From Pyropia haitanensis (Eukaryota > Rhodophyta > Bangiophyceae > Bangiales > Bangiaceae): a stretch of DNA of 64,000 nucleotides. Below, piece by piece: positions 51,708 to 64,000 of this stretch (position 1 is the stretch's first letter; the number at the start of each line of letters is the position of its first letter). The stretch is taken from contig SDUX01000005.1 in the NCBI GenBank assembly GCA_008729055.1, forward strand, positions 484,801 to 548,800. Direction: 5' to 3'. The notes below the pieces were generated by a model, which worked only from the letters and a program-made list of their open reading frames with translations, was not told the origin of the DNA and did no database searches. A program made the position numbers and the translations under genes.

Positions 51708-54201
51708 GCGTGCTGTTCACGCAGCGAGCGACGCACGCTCACAGCCTGTAGAACTATTATTGTTCGCTGATTTCTGTCTTGAGGGCCCGAAGCCAAGACA
51801 CAGGGTCAGTTACTCAGATACACGGACACCTTACTGGCTCGAGAGCGCTTCCAGCTCTTGGAAAGCTCACTCGTATGCTATTGAACTACGCTATGGAGGG
51901 TTTCAACTATCTCTCGTTACTTCTGCTCAGAAGCTGGGTATTGCACGTCTCTGAAAAGAGGTCGACCCCGGTGGGTAACTACCCTGGTTCAGAAGCTATA
52001 AAAAGCTACGAGCTCGAGACCTGGCAGCTAATCAGCGCGCAGTAATTTGCTGCCCTTTTGGACGGTCTCGACAGTCAGGTCGGTTCAGCCGCTATGTCCT
52101 GAACAACGCGCTCCTGTCCTCTCCACTGCCGTCTTCAAAGCATCTGGTCCTGCGTGTTGCATCAGTGGGGTGCCTTATGGATCGAGAGAGACGCCCCACT
52201 CGCTTCCAAGGCGAAATCAGCATGGTCTCAGCACGCAACAGGTTCTAAATTGAATGGCCTCACGGACGGCCCGCGCAAAACCCAATTAACCAGGTCCTTC
52301 TTCCAAGGCTGAATTAAAGGGTGGCGGCTGTTCCTTCTGCCCGCTTTAAAAACAGATTTTGTATACTTTCCGTCGACAGTGGATCGATGTGACCAGGTTT
52401 AACAACTGTTTCTCCTATGGGAGATCCTAGACCGGCATCAAGGCACCGGACCCGGGCCGTGGTCATCGAGACCGGCAAACAGTCTGCTGACTGAAGCAGA
52501 GTTTCGTGGGCACGATGCATTCCAGCGCCCCTGGAGGAAAGGGGAACTGCTCGCGTCGTCCTAATGGGAAACCTGCCATACTTGCTACTTTTCGGGGCGC
52601 TTCGCCGAAAGACCTTGCCAGACCTTGACCTCTGCGGCGATTCTGAATTGCTCGGATCTCATCTAAAGCCGCTTATGTGCCCTACAGTCATCTTCAAAAA
52701 ACAGTGCACTCACATGAGTCACCAATAAGAGCCAAAGTTTTGAAGATCAGGACCACGTGACTCAGACTCGCTCAAAATGTCCACGAAAACGTCAGAAAAT
52801 CGACCATTGCAAGAAAACCGGACGAATCACGAGACCCGTCACCAACCGTGATTGGTGCCTGCCAGTGCGTACAGCCGACAAAAGTGCTCGCACGAGCTGA
52901 ACCGACGCCATCGCACTCCGGCGGCGAGCCGATACAACCGCTCTTACTCGCAGAGACAGGAGAATCACTAATCGGATTGACCATCAGCGTGCAGAGTCCG
53001 CAGCACAGTGTTAACTCCTCGTCAGATTGGGCGCGGACCAGCCCACGGTTCTTTCCTACTGGGCGAGCGACGCCCACGCGCCAGGACTGTGGACAAGGCT
53101 TGGCGGCAAGTGATGCTTGACGGCACATCTTTTTGAATCGGGCGCCAGTCGAGGACACGCAGAGCTGAAAGCGGGCCATAGGGCAATCGCGTTGCCAACT
53201 GGCCGTGACAATGCGAGGCGTTTGTACTGCGGCAATTTCCGGCACATCTCCGATGTCTTCAGGCGCGATCTCGAATTTCTTTCTGGAGTAAGTTCAGCTT
53301 GGACCGACTTCACGAATCTATTGCATCGAACGTCGCAATAAAATACGTTCTTGTGCCCTCAAACGCACTGATCGATCCTCTCAGGTGCTGACCGGTGCCG
53401 CCAGAGCCATTCTCAGCCACACACCGAGTGGCGGTAGGGATCTGGAATGGTCGCTTGTTACTCAATTAAACTCTGGCGATCTCATTCCAACTGGCCGTGC
53501 ACACCCCTCGCTGGTCAACTCCGCCCGTCCATCTAGTTTTGCGATCTAGCAATTCGTGCTCACCGTCGTCACAACAGTCGTGGTCGCTCCATTTACAGCA
53601 AATATTCGAACTCCATAAAAGTCCCGTGTCGCTGCCGTACATAAGTCATGTCAAGTAGAGCTATGATACTGAAAATTCGACCGATCGTCACAAATGCGGA
53701 TGTTATGGCCGACTGCGTACAGTGTTGCACTGTGCTGCGCGAGGCGCTAACTTTCTTGAGCGGCATGTTCGCTGTTATGAAAAAGTCCGCACCTGGCCTT
53801 CCGTTGAGCTAACAGCCCGAGCACTGCGAGCTCCTCTACGACGTCGCACCTACTCATGTACCCTTGATCAGGCCTGCACAACACTACCCGGGAACCTTTC
53901 CCAAGCGGGTCGGACAATTGCCGAGGGGGTCTATCTTTGTAGTTCATGACCTGGACCTTTTCAGGAAGATGACTTGTATTCTCATTTGATGTAGTTGATC
54001 CTCACACATGCAGATGTAACTACCACAGGCGTGTTGTGTTGTCTCTTCTGCTCACCGACCGATGCCGCCGACGCCGCGCCGTCGTCGATGCGTGTCGATA
54101 TAGCGCAGCTACGCAGTCACGCCAGGCCAAGCTTCGGCCGGCGGTGGCGCGACGGCCAGCACGCCGTCGGCAGCGCCTCGGCTGGCGTTAGCTGCCTCGT
54201 C
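51708..54201. other. Less GC-rich spacer with no called gene
   Basis: Composition is close to balanced over about 51.7-54 kb, in contrast to the rest of the window, and open frames are short. The longest, 157 codons on minus (52772-53245, MPEIAAVQTPRIVTASWQRD), may be another relic of a mobile element; it has many Cys but no recognisable domain. Confidence 0.4.
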
Positions 54202-54980
54202 ATGGCTCGGCGGCAGCGACGCGCGATGGAAGCATTGGCAGACCAGCCCCCAACCAACGGGTTCATTCCCGTCGCCATCCCCCTCCCAGCTGTTCCCGGC
54301 GTCCCCGCGGCCGCCCACGTGCTCTACCTCCGCCGCCACGCATCGGCGGCGCGGCCTGCAGCGGCAGACAGCGGTGGCGGCGGCGGTGGCGGCGGGGGTG
54401 CTCCCGCCCCCGCCCCCAGCGCAGACCCCCCCGCGCTCTTCATTGCCAACCTGCCGCCCAACTTCACGACACACGACGTGGCGCGGCTGCTGCGACTGCC
54501 CGAGCCGCCGTCTCCCTCCCGCCGCACCGGCGCTGCGATCGCTGCCGACACTCCCGACGGCGGCCGGTTGCTGGTGGGTGCCCTCGTCGACGCCCGCGGC
54601 GCGTTTGCGCGCGTCACCTTCCCGCCCCGCCTCGGGCCCACCGCGGCCGCCGACATCCTCCGCTCGCCCCGCGCGGCGCTCGACACCGCCGTCGTCACCG
54701 ACGCGCTGGCCGCCCACTGGCGCGCCGCGGGCGGGCCGGGCGTGTGGCTCGCCGCCCACGCGTCGGACCGGTCCGAGGCGGCGACGGCCGACGCGGCGGC
54801 CGCCGCGCTCGCCGCGGCGGCAGCGGCCAAGGCGGCGGCCGCCGCCAAGGCGGAGCGCGCCGCCGCGGCGGCGCCCCGCATCGACGCGGACGGCTTTACG
54901 CTCGTCACGTCCGGGCCCGCGGCGGCGGCGGCCAACGCAGAGGTGGGGGTGGTGCCGTCGACGGCCGCCGCCGCCGGCCG

Positions 54981-55011
<31 letters not shown>

Positions 55012-55572
55012 CCGCCGCCGTCGACAGCGGCCGCGGTGGTGGCGGCCGCCGCGGCGCCCGGGCTGGAGCCCGCCGAAGCGGCGGCGGCGGCGGCCGCTGC
55101 CGCCGCCGCGGCGGGGCTGTCGGTCAAGCAGCGGCGGCTGGCGGCCAAGCGGGCGAAAAAGGCGGCGCGCGACCGCCAGATGCCCGTCGCGTTCTACAGG
55201 TACGAGGCGCGGGCGGCCAAGGGCGACCGGATTGCCAAGCTCCGCCGCGCTTTTGGCGCCGACCGCGAGCGGGTGGACGCGGTGTTGCGGGAGCAGCGGA
55301 AAAAGTCGGGCGAGGGGGGGGGGGGGGGGTTGCTGGCGGGGGGGCGGGCGCGGCATCGACGACGTGAGGGGACCGTCGATGGTGGCCAAGGGGGGGCGGT
55401 GGGGGTGGGGGCTCGTGTCCCGCGGCAAGCGCCACGTCCGTCGGGCCTGGGCGGTCGGGTCTCTTCCGCGTTTGCCCACGGGATTACGTGCATGTGTGTG
55501 TTGGATCGCTCGGTCTGCACTGGGGTGGAGCACCGTCCTGCTGACGACGAGTACGGGGTTTGGTGCAGATGA
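54202..55572 (+). CDS. RRP7: Ribosomal RNA-processing protein 7 (Rrp7) homolog
   Basis: Rrp7 is a nucleolar small-subunit processome component needed for 18S rRNA maturation. ATG at 54202 (MARRQRRAMEALADQPPTNG) leads to NGFIPVAIPLP and HVLYLRRH, the Rrp7 N-terminal block. The RNA-binding fold starts near residue 76 (PALFIANLPPNFTTHDVARL). After an Ala-rich helical linker comes DADGFTLVTSGP, then the diagnostic C-terminal domain MPVAFYRYEARAAKGDRIAK and LRRAFGADRERVDAVLREQR (about residues 325-370). Conserved sequence ends just before a run of G at about 55316; the further codons to 55572 are probably out of frame or read-through, so the true stop is likely near 55.37 kb. An in-frame ATG at 54088 is an alternative start. 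Single exon. Confidence 0.85.
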
Positions 55573-56057
55573 AACCCCTCCAGACGGTTGCGTCTGCGGG
55601 CAAGGCTGATAGGGTGCCATCGTGTCTCACCCGTTCCCGCTCGCATGAGCACACCCGCGCGCATCCGCGCGGCCAAGCCAGCAAGCAAGGCGCAGCCCGA
55701 GAAAGTCAACAGAAATATGAATGCCACGTGGTAGAGGACAACTAAAAGAGGAAGAGAAGAAACAAAGGCGCAGAGAAACCCAACTCGCCAACCGCTGGCG
55801 AGCCGGCAACGAAGCGAAGGTACGGGAGTAGCATACGGAGCCAATAGGACAACCGCTCGACTCCCGAGCATCAAAAAAAGACAAAGAATCCACGCACGCG
55901 CGCGTGGCACCGTGCGCAAGTCGTCCCACCTAGGCCGGCCTCCCCCTTGTGCACCCTGCTTCTACACGCGTGCGCCCCGGGCCGCACCATCTCTTGCTGC
56001 GCCGCCACTGGGGCACTTGGACGTCCTCATCATCGCAATGCCCACCGCTGCTGACGC
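55573..56057. other. Short spacer between convergent Rrp7 and AP180-like genes
   Basis: The two genes converge here, so the stretch should hold both 3' ends. It is moderately A-rich (55690-55900). No gene seen. Confidence 0.5.
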
Positions 56058-58439
56058 TCACTTGCTCACCGACGACTTCTTCAGGCTCTCAATCAGAGGC
56101 CCAAAGGCCATGTCGTCCGCGTTGACTCTCGTCGGCTTCGTATCGCGCTGCACTCGGTACGCAGCAGCACCGCCGCTGGGACCTTCCGCAGCCATGGCGG
56201 GGACCGCTGGCGCCGCCGCCGCCTGCATCCCGCCGCCAACGTACTGGTTGGGGTTACCGCCAAAACGAGCAGCGTGTGCCATCGCCATTGGGTTCATCCC
56301 GGCCGCACCGCCCATCCCCATTGCCATCCCGCCTCCTTGCTGCTGCTGCACCGGTACCAGAGCCATATTGCCATAGCCGCCCGCAACCGACTGGTAGGCC
56401 TGCATGTTCATCTGCCCGCCCATCTGGCCCATTTGACCGCCCATCTGGCCGCCGCCCATCTGGCCGCCACCGCCCATCTGCGTCGCGTACATGTTTGCGC
56501 CACCCATTTGCGTCATGTACGCCTGCTGCTGCATCATCTGCTGCTGTTGCTGCATCATGGCCATCTGTTGCTGCTGCTGCTGTGATGGGTTTCCGCCTCG
56601 GGGGGCCATGCGGCCCCCGTTCATCAGGTTCTTCACATTGTTGACCCGGTCATCCACAGTGTTCTCAAACGTCGCCGGCGAGTACATCCCCGCTGTACCC
56701 TGCTGCCCATACACGGTGAGCGCGCCAGCACCGGCGGTACCGCCATTGTGGGACGCCTGCGGCGCACCGCCACCCTCGATGCCAAGCAGATCTGCCAACG
56801 GGTCGAACGCACGTGGCGCCGGAGCCGGCGCAGGCGGTGGCGGTGGCGGTGCCTCTTCCTCCTCCTCCGACGAAGACGACGAAGAAGAGGAAGAAGAGGA
56901 CGACGATGAGGAGGAAGAGGAAGAGGACGGTGGTGGGGGCGTTCTTGGACGGGGAGCCACCTCCCGCTCCTCCTCCGAATAGTACTCTGGCTCCGGCTCA
57001 TAATAGGGTTCCGGCTCGGGTTCGGGCTCATAGTCATCCTCCGATTCGTACTGCGGCTCGATGCGTGCCTCGGCGGGTCCGTTCTTGACGTACTCTGACA
57101 TCGAGTCGAGGAGGTCCAGCGAGATCAGCGACAGCTCAGGTACCGTCCACCGCGAGTTGAGCTGCCTCGCCGACTCAAAGAACGGCCCCGCCTTCTTGAC
57201 AATTTCAATGTACCGCCGGTAAATGTCCAGACCGAGCGTGGCGGCCGACGTCTCCATCTTGAAGAACAAGTCCAGCAGCCGGATCATGCCCTGCGCGAGC
57301 GACACCCACAGCGTCGTCGCGTCGCGAAGGATCATGGAGAAGGCCGGGGTGCCCACCGGGGAGAACCGCACCTGCCCCGACAGGTCCAGCCCAAACAGGC
57401 GGTCTACCGAGTCTTGCAGCACGGGCAGTTCCGCAAACAGCTTCTCCGCTGCGGCCGTGCGGAAGCGCTGCGACTCGGCGTCGGCCCCTTCCTTGGCCTT
57501 GGATGCAGACGGGAAGTTGATCGCCGCCTTGGCCGCGCACCACTGGGTGAGGTAGGCAGAGTAGGTGCGAATAAAGGGAGCGGCGGCATAGCCCTCGGGC
57601 GTGGGGTCGCTGAAGCTGCTCAGCTGGAAGATGCCGCGCGCGTGGGTGGCCACATACAGTACAAACTTCTCGTTGCCCTCCCGCAAGATGTGGTGGTAGA
57701 TGGTCAGCGACTTGGCAACCACAATCCACTCGTGTTGCACAAGGCGCTTGCGCAGGTGGTAAAAGATGGCACCGACCGGGCTCTCCCGGTTGGTGATGCT
57801 GCCACCCCACTGCAGACCCTGCATGATGACGCGGACGTGCTTCCCCTTGGGCGGCGCAGGGTCATGGTTGGTGGCCTTGACCACCACCACCTTCCAGTTG
57901 TCCGACTTGGCCGCCGCCATCGCGTTCTTCATCCCGTCCTTCCACTTGCCGCTAAGCGCCGATGAGGCTGGCCGGCCGCGGGACGCACCAAAGTGGTCGC
58001 CATCACCGCCACCGCCGCCACCACCGACGCCGCTAATCCCGGCACTGGACATGCCCGGGCCAACGCTGGAGGCGCCGCCCACCGAGGATGCATACGCCTG
58101 CGAGGCGTAGGGGTTGGTCGTTGGCGCCGGCCCCAGGTTAGACGCCCCGCCGCCACCGCCCATCATGCTCATGCCACCACCGCCACCGCCGCCACCACCA
58201 CCGTTGCCCCCCCCCTGAGCAAATGAATCGTAAGCAGAGAGGCCGGCGGGGGAGGCGCGCGGCCCCGACGATGCCGCCGGTGGTCTGCCCCCATCATAGC
58301 TGCCGCCCGAGCCGCCGCCGCCACCGTCGCCCCCCCCACCGCCGCCGCCGCCGCCATACTGCGAGCGCTGAGGCCCATAATCATTGTCGCCGGGGTAGGC
58401 TGGGCGCCTGCCGCCCGTGCGGTAGTCGTTGTAGGACAT
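56058..58439 (-). CDS. AP180: Clathrin assembly protein with ANTH domain (AP180/CALM type), 793 aa
   Basis: A clathrin adaptor that binds phosphoinositides and clathrin at coated pits. A Gly/Ser/Tyr-rich N terminus (about 1-175) precedes the ANTH domain, which begins near residue 180: KVVVVKATNHDPAPPKGKHV shows the lipid-binding K.T.H....P..KH pattern. It continues with ILREGNEKFVLYVATHARGI and LLDLFFKMETSAATLGLDIY to about residue 460. Then come an acidic Glu/Tyr/Pro stretch, a long Ser run and Glu run, DPLADLLGIE near residue 547 (clathrin or adaptor-binding DLL type), and a Gln/Met/Gly-rich tail with QMGGGQMGGQMGQ repeats. Ends SLKKSSVSK. One uninterrupted exon from ATG at 58439. The Gly leader before ANTH is unusual; most family members start with ANTH. 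Confidence 0.95.
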   Translation of the reverse strand: MSYNDYRTGGRRPAYPGDNDYGPQRSQYGGGGGGGGGDGGGGGSGGSYDGGRPPAASSGPRASPAGLSAYDSFAQGGGNGGGGGGGGGGMSMMGGGGGASNLGPAPTTNPYASQAYASSVGGASSVGPGMSSAGISGVGGGGGGGDGDHFGASRGRPASSALSGKWKDGMKNAMAAAKSDNWKVVVVKATNHDPAPPKGKHVRVIMQGLQWGGSITNRESPVGAIFYHLRKRLVQHEWIVVAKSLTIYHHILREGNEKFVLYVATHARGIFQLSSFSDPTPEGYAAAPFIRTYSAYLTQWCAAKAAINFPSASKAKEGADAESQRFRTAAAEKLFAELPVLQDSVDRLFGLDLSGQVRFSPVGTPAFSMILRDATTLWVSLAQGMIRLLDLFFKMETSAATLGLDIYRRYIEIVKKAGPFFESARQLNSRWTVPELSLISLDLLDSMSEYVKNGPAEARIEPQYESEDDYEPEPEPEPYYEPEPEYYSEEEREVAPRPRTPPPPSSSSSSSSSSSSSSSSSSSSEEEEEAPPPPPPAPAPAPRAFDPLADLLGIEGGGAPQASHNGGTAGAGALTVYGQQGTAGMYSPATFENTVDDRVNNVKNLMNGGRMAPRGGNPSQQQQQQMAMMQQQQQMMQQQAYMTQMGGANMYATQMGGGGQMGGGQMGGQMGQMGGQMNMQAYQSVAGGYGNMALVPVQQQQGGGMAMGMGGAAGMNPMAMAHAARFGGNPNQYVGGGMQAAAAPAVPAMAAEGPSGGAAAYRVQRDTKPTRVNADDMAFGPLIESLKKSSVSK

Positions 58440-60691
<2,252 letters not shown>

Positions 60692-61158
60692 GGTGTTGTG
60701 CTGGAAGGGGAGCGTGAAAGGAGGGGGCATGGAGGTAACGCGGTGACACGGAGGTGGGGAAGGAGGACGGAGAGCGCGGGCAAGGAAGGGGACGAGAGAA
60801 GCAGCCAAGCGGGTGTGTCGATGGCGGCTGTAGGCGGAGCGGCGCCACAGATTTTGCACAGGTGGATGAGATGCCTGTTGGTGTTTTTTTCTGTTCGGCT
60901 TCTCTTTGTCTGTTGCTCCCTACCTCCCCATCTCCACTCACTTGGGGCATCGTCTGGGCTTCGCCAGGCACGCCCTGACCAGGCGTAACCGTTGGCGTCC
61001 GTTGCGGATTGGTGCCCAGTGGCAAAGAGCCCATTGCGCCGCCACCGTGGAGACGCGTAGAGCGCCCTGTCGTGTCCCGCTCGCCCCCCTCCTCGGCGCT
61101 GTCCGCCACCGCCACGTGGCGTGCCGCTACCATCGCCGTCGCGGCGGCGGCGGTGGAG
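60692..61158. other. Spacer after PSMA5, no gene seen
   Basis: Purine-rich just after the PSMA5 stop, then mixed. Short shadow frames only. Confidence 0.4.
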
Positions 61159-61597
61159 ATGCTCCCCCTCTGGCCGGCGCTTGTCTGCCCCCTCTGGGCG
61201 GTGCCGGGCGTCCACGGCGCGCTCCGCCGGGCGCTGGTCGAGAGCGGCCACACGCCCACCGCAGCCACGTGGGCGGCGCTGACCAGGCTGGCCGCCGCGG
61301 CGCTCGCCGCGTTTCGACGTGTGCCGGGCGGCAGGCGCCGCGGCGCTCGCGCCGCCCGCGGCGGCGCTACAGGTCCGCCCGCCGCCGGCGCTCCCCCGGC
61401 GGCTGGCGGTGGTGTGTAGCGGCGCGGCGCCCGACGCGCCCGGCGGCGGCGGCGGCGGCCGCCGCCGCCGCCGCCGCAGAGGCCCGCTGGTGGTGGCGCT
61501 CGCGGCGGTCGCCGCGCGGGTACTCGGACCGGGGCTGGTCGCGTGGCAGCTGGCCACGCCCGCTACCGTCTACGCGTGGGCTAGTGTTGCCGTGTAG
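61159..61597 (+). CDS. Weak candidate membrane-type ORF, unrecognised
   Basis: ATG at 61159 opens MLPLWPALVCPLWAVPGVHG and ESGHTPTAATWAALTRLAAA in one frame; a second frame over 61319-61597 ends PLVVALAAVAARVLGPGLVA then TPATVYAWASVAV. Both are hydrophobic and better mixed than surrounding shadows, and a G/C-rich stretch lies between them. They could be exons of one small membrane protein, but splice sites are not evident. Confidence 0.25.
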
Positions 61598-62328
61598 GGC
61601 GCCCGCGGCCTGGTGGTGGCGCTGCAGGCGGTTGTGCCGCCGCCGCTCGAGCCGGCGGCGTGAGGTGGGGGGGGCGGGATCTGCAGGCGGCGGCGCGGCA
61701 GGTGCAGCGGCGGGCGCGGCGACGGCGGCGGCGGTGTGGGCGGCAATGCCGACGCGGGCTCGTCACGCGCCGCACGACGGCGGCGGCGGCGGCGGCGGCG
61801 GCGACGGCGGACGCCACTGGCGGCGGCGTGGCGGCGGCGGCGTGGCGCGCCGCGCCGCCGAGACCGTGTGGCTGAGGCGGGCTGGCGCGGGCGGGTGGCA
61901 TCGCGAGGGGCGGTGGGGGGTACCGTGCGTGCGGGGCGCGCCCGCGCCGCGTGCCGGGAAGGAGGGACGCGCCGTCGGACGGTGCTGCGCGTGGAATCCA
62001 AGCAGCCGCGAGCAGGGCGGCCGCAAAAGGACGGGTCGGTCGTCCCTTGGCGCACCGCCAGAGGCTGGCGCCCCCCCCGCCGCCGCGCGTGCCCCCTGCG
62101 TCGGGTCCCCCCCTCCCCCGCCCCCCGCCGCCGCGGCGGACGAGGGCAACAAAGCGGGAGCACCCCCGCGCGGTCGCGCAGCAGCGCCAGCTGCGCAACC
62201 GCCCGCGCGTGGACGCCGCCGCCGCCAAACACGGCGGCCACGTCCGCGGCGGCAGCGGCGGTCAGCGGAGGCGGCGGCAGCCGCCCCAGCACCCCCTTCT
62301 CCCACACCTTCCCCGCGTCCATCGACGC
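61598..62328. other. GC-repeat stretch with shadow frames, one possible start on minus
   Basis: Mostly GGC/CGC repeats. A minus-strand ATG at 62322 opens MDAGKVWEKGVLGRLPPPPL and VHARAVAQLALLRDRAGVLP, which looks protein-like for about 55 residues before the frame turns into Arg/Pro repeat. It may be a first exon of an unrecognised gene. Confidence 0.25.
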
Positions 62329-62660
62329 TCATTGGTAGGCGCCACTGTCCGCGACGGTGTCGCCGGCGGCGGCGGCGGTGGCGTCGGCGGCGGCCACCTC
62401 CCCGCGCTGCGCCGCCGCGGCGGCCTGCACGCGGGCGCCCCAGGCGGCCGTGGCCGCCGCCACCGCCGCGGGCTCATCGTATCGGTCGGCGGTGCGCGGG
62501 ACGCAGCCCGCGTGGCGGAGCGCGTGGTCGACCCACGGGCGCGAGAGGGTGGCGGCGGGCGGGTCGGGGCGGAGGCCCTCCTCGGCGAGCAGTGTCACCG
62601 CCAGCAGCCTCCCGATGGTAAAGCCAGCGGCGAATTCCACCCCCCGGCCAACGTGAGTTG
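62329..62660 (-). CDS. C-terminal exon of an unrecognised gene
   Basis: The minus frame ending TGA at 62329 reads VEFAAGFTIGRLLAVTLLAE, EGLRPDPPAATLSRPWVDHA and LRHAGCVPRTADRYDEPAAV, then Ala-rich helices to SGAYQ. This part is well mixed. The same frame stays open upstream to 62922, but there it crosses the degenerate repeat, so the true exon start is probably near 62.66 kb. A mitochondrial or membrane role would be a guess. Confidence 0.35.
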
Positions 62661-64000
62661 CTCCCTGCTGCCAGCGCCGGCGGCGAGCGCCAGCCCCACG
62701 CCAACCAGCGGCCGAGTGCTGACAACGCAAGCAGCAGCCCACCACCCACCCCCGCGGAAAGCGCCGACCCACGGGCAACGCTAGCAGGCGGCCGCCCCCA
62801 ACGCCGGCTGCGAGCGCCACAGCGATGCCAACGCCAGCAGCCGCCCGGTGCCAGCGCCACGCCAGCAGCTGCGCACCGTCAAAGCCGGCGTCGAACGGCA
62901 GCCTTACCCCAAACAGCGCCACCCCGTCGCTAAACAGCGGACGCCCACGGCCAACATCGACGCCAAGCGCAGCGCCCCCACCAACGCTGGCAGCCGCCCA
63001 CCACCAGCACCATCGGCAACCGTGAACGCCCCGTGATCACAAGCAGTCCCCAGATGCCAACGCCGACGGCGAGCGCCTCCCCCGTGCCAACGCGAGGATC
63101 CACCCCATCGCCAACGCTGGCGGTGATGGTCACCCGCCCACCAAAACGACGGCCGCCGGCCACAAACGCCAGCAGCCGCCCGCCGCAACAGCACGTAGCA
63201 GCAAACACCACCCTGCCGCCAACACCATGAGGCGCGCAACAACAAAAAAGCCTGCAGCCAGCGTGACCCAGCAGCTAACGACAGCAGCCGCCCGCCACCA
63301 ACAGCGACAGCAAGCGCAACCTGCCAGCCAACACCAGCAGCCGCACGCCGCCGACAGCGACATCAAGCGGCACGCCGCACACGATACCAGGAGCCGTCCA
63401 CACCCAAAATGGGCGGCAATCATCACCCTCCTGCCGACACCAGCGAGCGCTTGCCATCAACATTGACGCCATGCGCCACCTCCCAGAGAGCGCTAGCGCG
63501 CGGTTGCCGCCAACTTCGACGCCAACCCGAAGCCCTTGGGCACCCCCACCAGCCGATGAACGACAAAGACGGCGGCGCCTATCACACCGACGCCAAACAG
63601 CGTACTGCCGCTGATCACACCAGCAGCCGCCGGACGGCTAACGGCGCAACGAGCGCCACCCTCCCGGCATCACCTGCAGCCACCCACTGCCAACGCCAGC
63701 GCCAAGTACAATCGCATTGCCACCGCCAGCAGCCACCCGTCACGAATAGCAGCGCCAAGCAACCACTCCCGGCCAGCACCAGCATCCACCTGCTGACAAT
63801 GACGTCGGCAAGCGTCACCGCCGGGACGAACACAAGCCGCTCGCAGACCACACCAGCAGCCGCCCGACGGGCAATCCGACTGCGAGCGCCACCCCCCCAT
63901 GGACGCCAGCAGTGGCTCGCCGCCAATGCCGGCGGCGAGCGCGATCCCAACGCCAAACAGAGGCCTCCCGTTGGAACCGACGGCAAGTGCCACCCCCCAG
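62661..64000. repeat. Degenerate GC-rich minisatellite block 3 (runs off the window)
   Basis: Imperfect units of roughly 30-35 bases with cores such as GCCAACGCCAGCAGCCGCCC, CCACCGCCAACGCCAGC and GGCGAGCGCCACCCC. Frames on both strands are open for 60-120 codons at a time without domains. The unit is different in detail from blocks 1 and 2 but shares size and GCC-rich core. No gene called. Confidence 0.65.

Noticed and set aside
57414..57965. Plus-strand ORF of 183 codons within the AP180-like gene
   Set aside because: Antisense shadow of the ANTH domain.

Overview
This is nuclear DNA from a GC-rich eukaryote. Its coding content is eukaryotic: two 20S proteasome subunits, a TBL1-type LisH/WD40 protein, an AP180/CALM-type ANTH protein, an SLC33A1-type acetyl-CoA transporter, an Rrp7-type protein, a plastid-type M41-like peptidase and a kinase with a plastid-like leader. 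Very high GC, long poly-G/poly-C runs, Ala/Gly/Pro-rich proteins, few short introns, plastid-type proteins and Ty3/gypsy plus tyrosine-recombinase elements fit a bangiophyte red alga (Porphyra/Pyropia type). That assignment is inference; no marker gene proves it.

Layout. 1-5645: 3' part of a Ty3/gypsy retrotransposon (pol with chromodomain, an antisense accessory ORF, polypurine tract, complete 3' LTR). 5646-9421: degenerate GC-rich repeat, a gene-poor stretch and a second, diverged LTR. 9652-12.5 kb: an unrecognised transposon-like ORF and a split inverted repeat. 13.2-15.5 kb: acetyl-CoA transporter. 17.3-18.3 kb: possible type II membrane protein. 19.9-21.5 kb: a truncated-looking Nudix gene and a methyltransferase, both minus strand. 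22.2-25.1 kb: two unresolved multi-exon genes. 25.3-29.6 kb: a Crypton/DIRS-like tyrosine recombinase and a divergent Ala-rich ORF. 29.7-34.5 kb: degenerate repeat, then a candidate winged-helix protein and a neighbour with a coding minisatellite. 36.2-37.2 kb: M41-like peptidase. 40.3-42.8 kb: TBL1-type gene. 45.0-46.7 kb: protein kinase. 47.9-49.8 kb: PSMB4. 50.7-54 kb: less GC-rich spacer with a transposon-like relic. 54.2-55.6 kb: Rrp7. 56.1-58.4 kb: AP180-like. 59.5-60.7 kb: PSMA5. 61-64 kb: weak ORFs, then another degenerate GC repeat.

The housekeeping genes are independent single transcription units, not an operon or pathway cluster. Two proteasome genes lie about 10 kb apart. Two cross-gene patterns stand out. 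Most introns that I could place by protein homology begin GTACGT. Several genes change reading frame exactly at long G or C homopolymers, so many may be frame-broken by assembly error rather than by biology. All exon junctions were placed by reading, without transcript data.
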